DNA of 7,715 nt from Akkermansia muciniphila (GCA_945870545.1 CAMBTF010000075.1:1-7715); one strand, 5' to 3'; shown: positions 1-5,900, counted from the stretch's first letter. Numbers and translations are program-made. The notes: generated from the letters alone by a model not told the origin.

Positions 1-69
1 CGGGGACGGCGGCGCTTGTCGCGAGGTGGTGGCCGGTGGCGGTGCCGGTCGCGAGGACAAAGCGCGCGG
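1..69. repeat. Direct repeat, copy 2 (identical to 332-400)
   Basis: All 69 bases match 332-400 exactly, at an offset of 331 bp. The copy starts at the window edge, so its true length is unknown. Because 331 is not a multiple of 3, this copy is out of frame with waaA. It abruptly replaces the expected continuation of the gene after the EEEHR segment. A contig-end misassembly is the simplest explanation; a genuine tandem duplication that inactivates waaA is the alternative. Confidence 0.95.
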
Positions 70-650
70 TGTTCCTCTTCCTGGATGCAGACGGTGGAGA
101 GTTTTGAGAAAAACGGGCGCAGGGCGGGCGCGAATTTCAGCAGCCGGCGGGCGGAGCGGGGGGAGGTGCGGGCGTTGGCGAGATCGACGCGGATGCCGCG
201 ATTTTCGGCGATGCGAAGGAGGTTCGGCCAGACCTCGCCCTCGATGAGGACGAGGCGCTCCGGCTCGAAGCGGTTGAGGTAGCGGCGGATCATCCACGGG
301 AAATCCAGCGGCGCGTAGGTCACGCGAAGACCGGGGACGGCGGCGCTTGTCGCGAGGTGGTGGCCGGTGGCGGTGCCGGTCGCGAGGACAAAGCGCGCGG
401 CGGGCTTTTCAGCGGCCCACGCTTTCAGCAGCTTGATCGCGAGCATCGTTTCCCCGACGCTGACCGCATGGAGATGAATCGCGCCGGAGGGCTCGAACGC
501 GGCCGCGCCGAAATAGAGGCCGATCCGTTCGTTGAGCGCTGTGCCATAGCCGCCGCGCCGCCGCATTTTCACCACCCAACCGGGAAACGCGATGAGGAAC
601 AGCACCGGCAGCAGCGCCCGATAAATCAGCAGTGCAAGATGGCCTGTCAT
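1..650 (-). CDS. waaA: 3-deoxy-D-manno-octulosonic acid (Kdo) transferase, 3' part replaced by a duplicated segment; runs off the left edge
   Basis: WaaA/KdtA transfers Kdo from CMP-Kdo to lipid IVA at the cytoplasmic face of the inner membrane, the first step of LPS inner-core assembly. The reading from ATG 650 shows an N-terminal hydrophobic anchor (about residues 5-27), the family's ERIGLYFG segment with the probable catalytic Glu41, HAVSVGET (61-68), ATGTATGHH (90-98), YAPLDFP (112-118), EGEVWPNLL (138-146) and LANARTSPRSAR (158-169), then FFSKLSTVCIQEEEHR to about residue 195. The family is about 420 residues long, so only the N-terminal glycosyltransferase domain is present. From base 69 leftwards the DNA is an exact copy of 332-400 shifted one frame, so residues after about 195 (reading CPRDRHRHRPPP) are not real WaaA sequence. 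The start overlaps the rsmD stop as ATGA, which supports it and implies translational coupling. Confidence 0.9.
   Translation of the reverse strand, partial: MTGHLALLIYRALLPVLFLIAFPGWVVKMRRRGGYGTALNERIGLYFGAAAFEPSGAIHLHAVSVGETMLAIKLLKAWAAEKPAARFVLATGTATGHHLATSAAVPGLRVTYAPLDFPWMIRRYLNRFEPERLVLIEGEVWPNLLRIAENRGIRVDLANARTSPRSARRLLKFAPALRPFFSKLSTVCIQEEEHRALCPRDRHRHRPPPRDKRRRP
332..400. repeat. Direct repeat, copy 1 (in-frame part of waaA)
   Basis: This copy lies in its natural context. It encodes waaA residues of about 84-106, around the ATGTATGHH motif, and reads smoothly into conserved sequence on both sides. It is therefore the original, and 1-69 is the secondary copy. Confidence 0.95.
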
Positions 651-1201
651 GTCTCCGGATGGGCGAGGATCAGGATCGCGCTGGAGCCGTATTCTCGGCG
701 GTCGATCAGGTGGAAATGATTCGAGGGCGGGGTGGGTTGGGCGGAGGAAATCTCGATCACGAGATACCCGTTGGCGGCGAGCCTTTGCGGGAAATGTTCC
801 CATGCCATAAGCTTCGCGGCGAGGTCGGTATCGCCGTAGCCTTTCCAATAAGGCGGATCGGCGAGGATGAGATCGTAGGTGGCGGCATCGCGGCTGAGAA
901 AAGAAAAGGCCTCGGCCTTCACGCATCGGCCGTCTTCGAGGCGGGACTTTTTCAGGTTTTCCTCGGTCACGGCAATGGCCTGCCGGTGCTCGTCCACGAA
1001 TACACAGGAAGCCGCGCCCCGGCTCAACGCCTCCAGCCCCAGCGCGCCGGAACCGCAGAAAAGATCGAGCACGCGCGCGCCGTGGATCGTTTCCCCGAGG
1101 ATGGAGAAAATCGCCTGACGGACGAAGTCCGTGGTCGGCCGCGCGACCGCCGAGGGCACCTTGATGGCTGTGCGCCCGGCTTTTCCTGAAATAATCCGCA
1201 T
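647..1201 (-). CDS. rsmD: 16S rRNA (guanine(966)-N(2))-methyltransferase RsmD
   Basis: RsmD methylates N2 of G966 (E. coli numbering) in 16S rRNA, using S-adenosylmethionine, during 30S assembly. The 184-residue product has the usual family length. It opens with the typical MRIISGKAGR, followed by RPTTDFVRQAIFSIL (21-35). The SAM-binding motif I is VLDLFCGSGALG (44-55). VFVDEHRQA (67-75) carries the acidic residue expected to contact the SAM ribose. The catalytic ADPPY, a form of the (N/D)PPY motif of amino N-methyltransferases, is at 114-118. The stop codon overlaps the waaA start by 4 nt (ATGA), so the two genes are probably one transcript. No Shine-Dalgarno sequence precedes the ATG; the upstream DNA is the AT-rich repeat at 1211-1245. 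The divergent kinase gene starts 85 bp away. Confidence 0.95.
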   Translation of the reverse strand: MRIISGKAGRTAIKVPSAVARPTTDFVRQAIFSILGETIHGARVLDLFCGSGALGLEALSRGAASCVFVDEHRQAIAVTEENLKKSRLEDGRCVKAEAFSFLSRDAATYDLILADPPYWKGYGDTDLAAKLMAWEHFPQRLAANGYLVIEISSAQPTPPSNHFHLIDRREYGSSAILILAHPET

Positions 1202-1210
1202 CGCGGGGGA

Positions 1211-1245
1211 ATCTCAAATTTCAAATCCCAAACTTCAAGGAAGAA
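1211..1245. repeat. AT-rich dispersed intergenic repeat, copy A
   Basis: This low-GC block, built on AAATTTCAAA and AAACTTCAA, sits between the divergent rsmD and kinase genes in otherwise GC-rich DNA. Bases 1216-1243 match 7587-7614 at 23 of 28 positions, and all five differences are transitions. It occupies most of the 85-bp intergenic region, so it may contribute to the upstream sequence of both genes, but no convincing sigma-70 promoter was found in it. Confidence 0.7.
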
Positions 1246-1273
1246 CGGTTGTGCGCGGCGATGGAAGGGGGTT

Positions 1274-1277
1274 AGGA
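1274..1277 (+). promoter_or_regulatory. Ribosome binding site (AGGA) of the kinase-like gene
   Basis: AGGA ends 9 nt before ATG 1287. It decides the start in favour of 1287 over the upstream in-frame ATG at 1131, which lies inside the divergent rsmD coding sequence. It is one of the few recognisable Shine-Dalgarno motifs in the window. Confidence 0.5.
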
Positions 1278-1286
1278 TATCCCGCG

Positions 1287-1694
1287 ATGTCGATGGAACC
1301 GATGAAAGACGGGCTGCGATCCCATGTGCGGATTGATTTCTATGGAAATGTCCACAAGCGGATGCGGGGCAGCGATGTGGCGAGCCGCTACGCGAAAGAG
1401 GTGGAGGTGCTCAAAGTCTTGGAGCAAAGGGGCTGTCCCTATGTGCCAAAGGTGCTGGAGGAACATCCGGAGGAGTTTTATTTCGTCTCCACGAACTGTG
1501 GTCGCCCCGCCCCGCAGATCACGAAGGAGAAGGCCGATTCGCTGTTTGCGGTATTGGAGCGGGATTACGGCGTGCGCCACCTCGACGCCGAGCCGCGCAA
1601 CATCACCTACTCCGACAAGCTCGGGCGTTTCTGCATTATCGATTTCGAGCTTGCGGAAATCCTGCCCGATCCGAAATCCACGCCGAACCCCTGA
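1287..1694 (+). CDS. Minimal protein-kinase-like protein paired with a PP2C phosphatase
   Basis: The 135-residue product is not a member I can name, but it keeps the core of the eukaryotic-type protein-kinase fold. GNVHKRMRG (20-28) offers a candidate ATP-binding lysine (Lys24). RYAKEVEVLKVLE (34-46) resembles helix C with its conserved Glu. RHLDAEPRN (97-105) is an HxD-x4-N catalytic loop with Asp100 and Asn105, and IIDFE (117-121) is a DFG-like metal-binding motif, with spacings close to canonical. There is no glycine-rich loop, and the chain stops about 14 residues after DFE, so the activation segment and the rest of the C-lobe are missing. The length is about half of a usual kinase domain, reminiscent of Bud32/RIO-type small kinases. 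The PP2C gene follows after 3 nt, so the pair is almost certainly co-transcribed. Whether it phosphorylates proteins, small molecules or nothing cannot be told from sequence. Confidence 0.75.
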   Translation: MSMEPMKDGLRSHVRIDFYGNVHKRMRGSDVASRYAKEVEVLKVLEQRGCPYVPKVLEEHPEEFYFVSTNCGRPAPQITKEKADSLFAVLERDYGVRHLDAEPRNITYSDKLGRFCIIDFELAEILPDPKSTPNP

Positions 1695-1697
1695 ACC

Positions 1698-2507
1698 GTG
1701 CCGCAGCAACCGAAGTTCCGATGGGCGGGCGCCACCGTGAGCGGCACCCGCAAGCCCCGCAACGATGACTCGTGGATCGTTTTTTCCTCCGATATCAACG
1801 GCGCGACGAAACTCGGCGAGGCCGGCGAGGCTTCCGTTGCCACCTGCGACCTGGTCTTCGCCGTATCCGATGGCATGGGCGGCGGCAACGCGGGCGATCT
1901 CGCCTCCTCCCTGATCCTGGAACGCATGACGGCGATCATCCCGGAAACGTTCCGCGCGGCGGCGGCGGGCTTTTTCCCCGACTCCATCGCCCACCTCCAG
2001 CAAGCACTCAAGGAAGTCCACGAGCACATCAATGCGGTAGGGTCGGGAATGGATGATAAAAAAGGCATGGCCGCGACGCTTGCGTTCGCGTGGTTTACAC
2101 CGGAAAACATGTATCTGGCGAATGTCGGCGACTCACGCATCTACCGGAGCCGCGGCGGGAAACTGGAGCAGCTCACCAAAGACCACACCACGGCCTGGGC
2201 GCAGTGGAAACGTGGCGAGATCCACGAGATCCAATACCGCACACACCCCCGCCGTTCCGCGCTCTATGAGGTGGTCGGCGGCGGGCATTTACAGGTCTGC
2301 CCCCATTTCGCGGCCGTGAATTACCAGCCGGGCGACCGTTTCCTCATCTGCTCCGACGGCCTCATCGACGGCGTCTGGGAACGCCACATTTCCGAAGCCC
2401 TCGCCGCCGAATCGTCGCCCCACGAGGTTTGCGGAAATCTTCTCAAACGCGCCATGGACAACTCGGGAACGGACGATACAACACTCGTCGTCATCCGCAT
2501 CGATTGA
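1698..2507 (+). CDS. PP2C-family (PPM) serine/threonine protein phosphatase
   Basis: This is a metal-dependent (Mn/Mg) phosphatase that should remove phosphate from Ser/Thr residues of cytoplasmic proteins. The 269 residues cover a full bacterial PP2C domain without transmembrane segments or extra domains. Visible motifs are RNDDSW (21-26), VSDGMGGGNAG (56-66, metal-binding Asp58), GMAATLAFAW (123-132), NVGDSRIYR (142-150), QLTKDH (158-163), CSDGLIDGVW (218-227, metal-binding Asp220) and SGTDDTTLVVIR (256-267, Asp259/260). All metal-binding positions expected for an active enzyme are present. The start is a GTG only 3 nt after the kinase-like gene's stop and has no Shine-Dalgarno of its own, so translation is probably coupled to the upstream gene. 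The arrangement suggests it reverses the neighbour's phosphorylation, but that is inference. Confidence 0.93.
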   Translation: MPQQPKFRWAGATVSGTRKPRNDDSWIVFSSDINGATKLGEAGEASVATCDLVFAVSDGMGGGNAGDLASSLILERMTAIIPETFRAAAAGFFPDSIAHLQQALKEVHEHINAVGSGMDDKKGMAATLAFAWFTPENMYLANVGDSRIYRSRGGKLEQLTKDHTTAWAQWKRGEIHEIQYRTHPRRSALYEVVGGGHLQVCPHFAAVNYQPGDRFLICSDGLIDGVWERHISEALAAESSPHEVCGNLLKRAMDNSGTDDTTLVVIRID

Positions 2508-2526
2508 AACCCGCAGCGGAGACAAT

Positions 2527-2563
2527 CATGATTTACGTCACCGTAAAAATGGCATAAATCATG
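2527..2563. promoter_or_regulatory. Nested inverted repeats, candidate operator upstream of glutamine synthetase
   Basis: CATGATTTA (2527-2535) and TAAATCATG (2555-2563) form a perfect 9-bp inverted repeat with a 19-nt spacer. Inside it, TTTACG-TCAC-CGTAAA (2532-2547) is a second perfect 6-bp inverted repeat. The right outer arm lies between the -24 and -12 elements of the sigma-54 candidate, so a bound protein would compete with polymerase. The sequence fits neither the usual NtrC (TGCAC...GTGCA) nor GlnR patterns that I know. Confidence 0.5.
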
Positions 2564-2565
2564 CT
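2550..2565 (+). promoter_or_regulatory. Candidate sigma-54 (RpoN) -24/-12 promoter of glutamine synthetase
   Basis: TGGCATAAATCATGCT matches the sigma-54 consensus TGGCAYR-N4-TTGCW at the key positions. The -24 GG is at 2551-2552, the -12 GC at 2563-2564, and exactly 10 nt lie between. Transcription would begin near 2576, leaving an 80-nt leader before ATG 2658. Sigma-54 control of glutamine synthetase under nitrogen limitation is classical in proteobacteria, which makes the position meaningful. Only this one site was judged by eye, so a chance match is possible. Confidence 0.55.
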
Positions 2566-2657
2566 GTATTTTTGCTTGTCGGTGATGCCGGCGGCTGGAT
2601 ACATGTCGCCTGCTCTCAGACAAAACCATCGCTAACCACAAAACAAACAGAAACAAA

Positions 2658-3680
2658 ATGGCCAAATACAAATTGGAATACATCTGGCTCGACGGATACA
2701 CCCCCGTCCCGAACCTTCGCGGCAAAACCCAAATCAAGGAGTTTGCCAGCTTTCCCGCCCTTGAGGAGCTCCCGCTTTGGGGCTTCGACGGCTCCTCCAC
2801 CCGGCAGGCGCCCGGCGGCAGCTCCGATTGCGTGCTCAAGCCCGTGGCGATTTTTCCTGACAGCACCCGCAAGAACGGAGCCATCGTCATGTGCGAAGTC
2901 ATGATGCCGGACGGCACTCCGCACCCTTCCAACGGACGCGCCACCATCCTCGACGATCCGGGCGCATGGTTCGGCTTCGAGCAGGAATATTTCCTTTATC
3001 AGGACGGCCGTCCGCTCGGTTTCCCCGCCGATGGTTTCCCCAAGGTCGGCCAAGGTCCTTACTACTGCGGCGTGGGCTACTCCTTCATGGGTGACATCGC
3101 CCGCCAGATCGTCGAGGAGCACCTCGATCTCTGTCTCGACGCCGGCATCAACCACGAAGGCATCAACGCCGAGGTGGCAAAAGGCCAGTGGGAATTCCAG
3201 ATCTTCGGAAAAGGCTCCAAAAGGGCCGCCGACGAAATGTGGGTCGCCCGCTATCTTCTCCAGCGTGTTTGCGAAAAATACGGCATCGACGTGGAATATC
3301 ACTGCAAGCCGCTCGGCGACAGCGATTGGAACGGCTCCGGTATGCACGCGAACTTCTCCACGACGTATCTCCGCGAGACAGGTGGCAAGGAGTATTTCGA
3401 AGCTCTCATGGCGAAATTCGCCGAGAACGTCGAGGAGCACATCGCCGTCTATGGCCCCGATAACCACATGCGCCTCACCGGCCTCCACGAGACCCAGTCG
3501 ATCGACAAGTTCTCCTACGGGGTGGCCGACCGCGGCGCATCGATCCGCGTTCCGCACAGCTTCGTGAAGGACGGCAAGTATCAGGGCTACCTCGAAGACC
3601 GCCGCCCCAACTCCCAGGGCGATCCCTACCAGATCGCCTCGCGCATCCTCAAGACGATCTCGGAAGTTCCGACTCCCTGA
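2658..3680 (+). CDS. Glutamine synthetase, short eukaryotic-like GSII (beta-grasp) type
   Basis: The enzyme makes glutamine from glutamate, ammonia and ATP, the entry step of ammonia assimilation. At 340 residues it is far shorter than the roughly 450-470-residue GSI of most bacteria and matches GSII. The beta-grasp domain (about 1-90) includes WGFDGSSTRQA (41-51) and AIFPDSTRKNGAIV (64-77). The catalytic domain follows: AWFGFEQEYFLY (103-114) with metal-binding glutamates, GQGPYYCGVGY (131-141), INAEVAKGQWEFQI (169-182), DWNGSGMHANFST (223-235) with the family histidine, GLHETQSIDKFSYGVADRGASIR (275-297, ATP and glutamate site) and YLEDRRPNSQGDPY (311-324). The GSI adenylylation-loop tyrosine is absent, as expected for GSII, so control is probably transcriptional or by feedback. 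No Shine-Dalgarno precedes the ATG; the leader there is A-rich. A sigma-54 candidate lies upstream and a strong terminator downstream, so the gene is probably monocistronic. Confidence 0.95.
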   Translation: MAKYKLEYIWLDGYTPVPNLRGKTQIKEFASFPALEELPLWGFDGSSTRQAPGGSSDCVLKPVAIFPDSTRKNGAIVMCEVMMPDGTPHPSNGRATILDDPGAWFGFEQEYFLYQDGRPLGFPADGFPKVGQGPYYCGVGYSFMGDIARQIVEEHLDLCLDAGINHEGINAEVAKGQWEFQIFGKGSKRAADEMWVARYLLQRVCEKYGIDVEYHCKPLGDSDWNGSGMHANFSTTYLRETGGKEYFEALMAKFAENVEEHIAVYGPDNHMRLTGLHETQSIDKFSYGVADRGASIRVPHSFVKDGKYQGYLEDRRPNSQGDPYQIASRILKTISEVPTP

Positions 3681-3720
3681 TCGTCTTAGGGAAACTGATC
3701 AACTTCCCCTCAACAGAAAG

Positions 3721-3750
3721 CCGTCTTCCCTCCGGGGAAGGCGGTTTTTT
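3721..3750 (+). terminator. Rho-independent terminator after glutamine synthetase
   Basis: CCGTCTTCCC and GGGAAGGCGG form a 10-bp stem (one G-U pair) around a 4-nt TCCG loop, followed immediately by six T residues. It lies 40 nt past the glutamine synthetase stop and separates that transcript from ptsI. Confidence 0.92.
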
Positions 3751-3830
3751 GATGGCTCCTGCGGTTCCGGTGCGGGGTTGCCAGAAACCTTGCATCCGAT
3801 CACGAAAACCCCCACTTTCTGTTTCAGCGA

Positions 3831-5597
3831 ATGGCAAAGACAAGCACACCACAGGAAATCACCTACACGGGCATCCCGGCTTCACCCGGGATCGCGGTGG
3901 GGCCGATCCATGTGATCGCGCGCGGCTTTTCGGCGCCGGAGATCTATGAAATTTCCGAGGAGGATGTGGTCGATGAGCGGGCACGCTTCGACGAGGCGGT
4001 GGCGGTCACGAAAAAGCAGCTCAAGGACTTGCAGGAAAGGCTCGAGTCGCTATCCGGCAATGCCGACAGCGAGATTTTTGAGGCGCACGTCATGCTGCTG
4101 GAGGACAATAACCTGCTCTCCAAGGTTTCCGAGGCGATCGCCAGCCGCCTGCAGAATGCGGAATACGCCTTCTACGCGGTGATGCAGAATTTCCTGGAGG
4201 CGATGCGCCGCATCCCCGACCCGTACCTCCGCGAGCGCACCGCCGACATCGAGGACGTCTGCCAGCGGGTGCTGCGGAATTTCAAGGTCGATGTGGATTT
4301 CGATTACGAAACGCCGGACGACACTCACATCCTGCTGGCCTACGATCTCTCGCCTTCGGATACCGCCTCGATGAACCGGCGGCACCTTCTCGGATTTGCC
4401 ACGGAGCAGGGCAGCATCAATTCCCATACCTCGATCCTCGCCCGCTCCTTCGGCATTCCCGCCGTGGTCGGTCTCGGCGCATCCGTGATCCAGGTGACGG
4501 CGCTCACGCCCGCCGTCATTGATGGCTACGCGGGGAAACTGGTGCTCAATCCCACGCCGGAGACGCTCGCCGGTTACGCAGCCCTCGCGAGCGAGAAGGA
4601 AAAGCAACGCACCGAGCTCGACGCGATGCGCGACGAGGCGACGGAGACCCTCGACGGCCACAAGGTCACGCTTTCCGCAAACATCGAGTTCCTTGAGGAG
4701 CTTCATGAGGTGAAACGCAGCGGCGCGAAGGGTGTCGGCCTGTATCGCACCGAGTTCCTGCTCCTCAACGGCAGCGAGATGCCCGACGAGGCGGAGCAGA
4801 CGGCGGCCTACACGAAAGTGGCGAAGGAAGTCGCCCCGGATCTCATCATCGTCCGCACGCTGGATGCGGGTGGCGACAAGCTGCCCGTCGAGCCGCTCAC
4901 CGAGCCGGAACCGAACCCGTTCCTCGGCTGGCGCGGCATCCGCGTTTCCCTTTCCCGCCCGGCGATGTTCCGGGATCAGCTCCGCGCCGTCCTCCGCGCC
5001 AGCCATCACGGCAAGATCGCGGTGATGTTCCCGCTCGTCTCCGGACTCTCCGAGCTTCTAGCTGCTCGGGAGGCCTTGAAACGCTGCATGGACGAGCTCG
5101 TTGCCGAGGGCGTGCCCTTCGATCCCAAGCTCCCCGTCGGGGTGATGATCGAGGTTCCCTCCGCTGCCATCTGCGCGGATATCCTCGCGCCGCACGTGGA
5201 CTTTTTCTCCATCGGCACCAACGACCTCATCCAATACACCGTCGCCGTCGACCGCGTGAATCCGCACGTGGCGAGCCTCTACAGGCCCACACACCCCGCC
5301 GTGATCCGCCTCATCGGGAAAACGGTGGAAGCCGGCTCCGAGCACGGGATCTGGACGGGGGTCTGCGGCGAAATGGCCGGCGACATCCGCCTCACCCCGC
5401 TGCTCATCGGTCTCGGTGTGGAGGAACTTTCCGTTTCACCGAAAATCGTACCAAAGGTCGGCCAGGTGATCCGCTCCCTCGATTTCGCGCAATGCAAGGC
5501 CACCGCAAAAGAGGCGCTGCGGATGAGCGGCTCGGCGGCGATCATGGATCTCACCCTCGCCGTCGCGCGGGAACGCTATCCGGATCTGCTGGATTAA
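3831..5597 (+). CDS. ptsI: Phosphoenolpyruvate-protein phosphotransferase (PTS enzyme I)
   Basis: Enzyme I takes phosphate from phosphoenolpyruvate onto a histidine and passes it to HPr, starting the PTS cascade in the cytoplasm. The 588 residues fit normal EI length (about 570-590), with no N-terminal GAF domain, so it is EI rather than the nitrogen form PtsP. The N-terminal domain starts with YTGIPASPGIAVGP (12-25), then the HPr-binding helical part (about 45-145). The swivelling phosphohistidine domain has TEQGSINSHTSILARS (191-206) with phospho-accepting His199. The PEP-binding barrel shows GVGLYRTEFLLL (301-312), RTLDAGGDK (342-350), NPFLGWRGIR (362-371), MIEVPSA (439-445), FFSIGTNDLIQYT (458-470) and the VCGEMAGD loop (511-518) with Cys512. 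No HPr or EII gene is in the window. It follows the terminator at 3721-3750 by 80 nt, so it should have its own promoter, though none was clear; no Shine-Dalgarno is seen. Confidence 0.95.
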   Translation: MAKTSTPQEITYTGIPASPGIAVGPIHVIARGFSAPEIYEISEEDVVDERARFDEAVAVTKKQLKDLQERLESLSGNADSEIFEAHVMLLEDNNLLSKVSEAIASRLQNAEYAFYAVMQNFLEAMRRIPDPYLRERTADIEDVCQRVLRNFKVDVDFDYETPDDTHILLAYDLSPSDTASMNRRHLLGFATEQGSINSHTSILARSFGIPAVVGLGASVIQVTALTPAVIDGYAGKLVLNPTPETLAGYAALASEKEKQRTELDAMRDEATETLDGHKVTLSANIEFLEELHEVKRSGAKGVGLYRTEFLLLNGSEMPDEAEQTAAYTKVAKEVAPDLIIVRTLDAGGDKLPVEPLTEPEPNPFLGWRGIRVSLSRPAMFRDQLRAVLRASHHGKIAVMFPLVSGLSELLAAREALKRCMDELVAEGVPFDPKLPVGVMIEVPSAAICADILAPHVDFFSIGTNDLIQYTVAVDRVNPHVASLYRPTHPAVIRLIGKTVEAGSEHGIWTGVCGEMAGDIRLTPLLIGLGVEELSVSPKIVPKVGQVIRSLDFAQCKATAKEALRMSGSAAIMDLTLAVARERYPDLLD

Positions 5598-5609
5598 AGG
5601 GCATGGTGT

Positions 5610-5677
5610 GGCTGCCTTCGGCTGCCAGATAAGAATGGAGCAAATTCACTCAGGTTGCCGGGCAGCCGAAGGCAGCC
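5610..5677. terminator. Long inverted repeat between convergent genes, possible bidirectional terminator
   Basis: GGCTGCCTTCGGCTGCC (5610-5626) and its exact reverse complement (5661-5677) form a 17-bp stem around a 34-nt loop, between the stops of ptsI (+) and the CPXCG gene (-). The position suits a transcription end for both genes. There is no adjacent T-tract, so intrinsic termination is unproven. The right arm is part of the 33-bp dispersed repeat at 5653-5685. Confidence 0.5.
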
Positions 5678-5685
5678 CTTCCTTG
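5653..5685. repeat. 33-bp dispersed repeat, copy 1
   Basis: This copy matches 6254-6286 at 32 of 33 positions, in the same orientation. It contains two GGCAGCC direct repeats separated by GAA. It ends 2 nt from the stop codon of the CPXCG gene, and its core is the right arm of the inverted repeat at 5610-5677. Confidence 0.9.
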
Positions 5686-5687
5686 GG

Positions 5688-5861
5688 CTAATCCGCCAGC
5701 GACTGCGCGTAGATGTCCTCGGAGGAGTTCAGGACGAGGATCATCGGCCGGCAACAAACCTCGCAGTCGTAATCATACTCCGTCGGCATCTCGGACTCCG
5801 GCGGAACCGCGATCTCGAAGGTCTCGAAACAGGTCGGGCAGGTGACGGGGTAGGTGTGCAT
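5688..5861 (-). CDS. CPXCG-type cysteine-rich mini-protein (57 residues)
   Basis: This short gene encodes a 57-residue soluble protein starting MHTYPVTCPTC. The pattern is Cys8-x2-Cys11 and Cys33-x2-Cys36-Cys37, with the second knuckle reading DYDCEVCCRPM (30-40). That arrangement, with an acidic stretch before CEVCCRP, is characteristic of the CPXCG cysteine-rich family (Pfam Cys_rich_CPXG), small probable zinc-ribbon proteins of unknown function. The usual CPxCG glycine after Cys11 is Phe here. The length is typical of the family. No Shine-Dalgarno is evident before the ATG. The small membrane-protein gene lies 26 nt upstream on the same strand, across the GTGATCA tandem repeat, so the two may be co-transcribed. 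The stop is next to the 33-bp repeat. Confidence 0.85.
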   Translation of the reverse strand: MHTYPVTCPTCFETFEIAVPPESEMPTEYDYDCEVCCRPMILVLNSSEDIYAQSLAD

Positions 5862-5876
5862 GGGAAGAAGTGGAAA

Positions 5877-5900
5877 GTGATCAGTGATCAGTGATCAGTG
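5877..5900. repeat. GTGATCA 7-bp tandem repeat (3.4 copies)
   Basis: Three perfect GTGATCA units (5877-5883, 5884-5890, 5891-5897) are followed by GTG, and each carries a TGATCA palindrome. The array fills most of the gap between the two small minus-strand genes and supplies the stop codon (5888-5890) and last residues of the membrane-protein gene. Confidence 0.95.

Noticed and set aside
1250..1277. TTGTGC and TAGGAT with 18-nt spacing as a sigma-70 promoter for the kinase gene
   Set aside because: The hexamers match weakly, and TAGGAT is better explained as containing the AGGA ribosome binding site.
1131..1286. N-terminal extension of the kinase-like gene from ATG 1131
   Set aside because: It would overlap the rsmD coding sequence divergently and translate the AT-rich repeat; ATG 1287 has AGGA at good spacing.
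2572..2604. TTGCTT and TGGATA as a sigma-70 promoter before glutamine synthetase
   Set aside because: Both boxes match the consensus poorly, and the sigma-54 element just upstream fits better.
2616..3557. Long open frame (313 codons) on the minus strand opposite glutamine synthetase
   Set aside because: It lies entirely antisense to a gene with complete family motifs; its valine/glycine/alanine-rich product is a typical high-GC shadow.
4050..5009. Long open frame (319 codons) on the minus strand opposite ptsI
   Set aside because: It is antisense to an intact enzyme I, and its product has no recognisable domain.
5877..5900. CRISPR-like array
   Set aside because: Units are 7 bp with no spacers; it is a simple tandem repeat.
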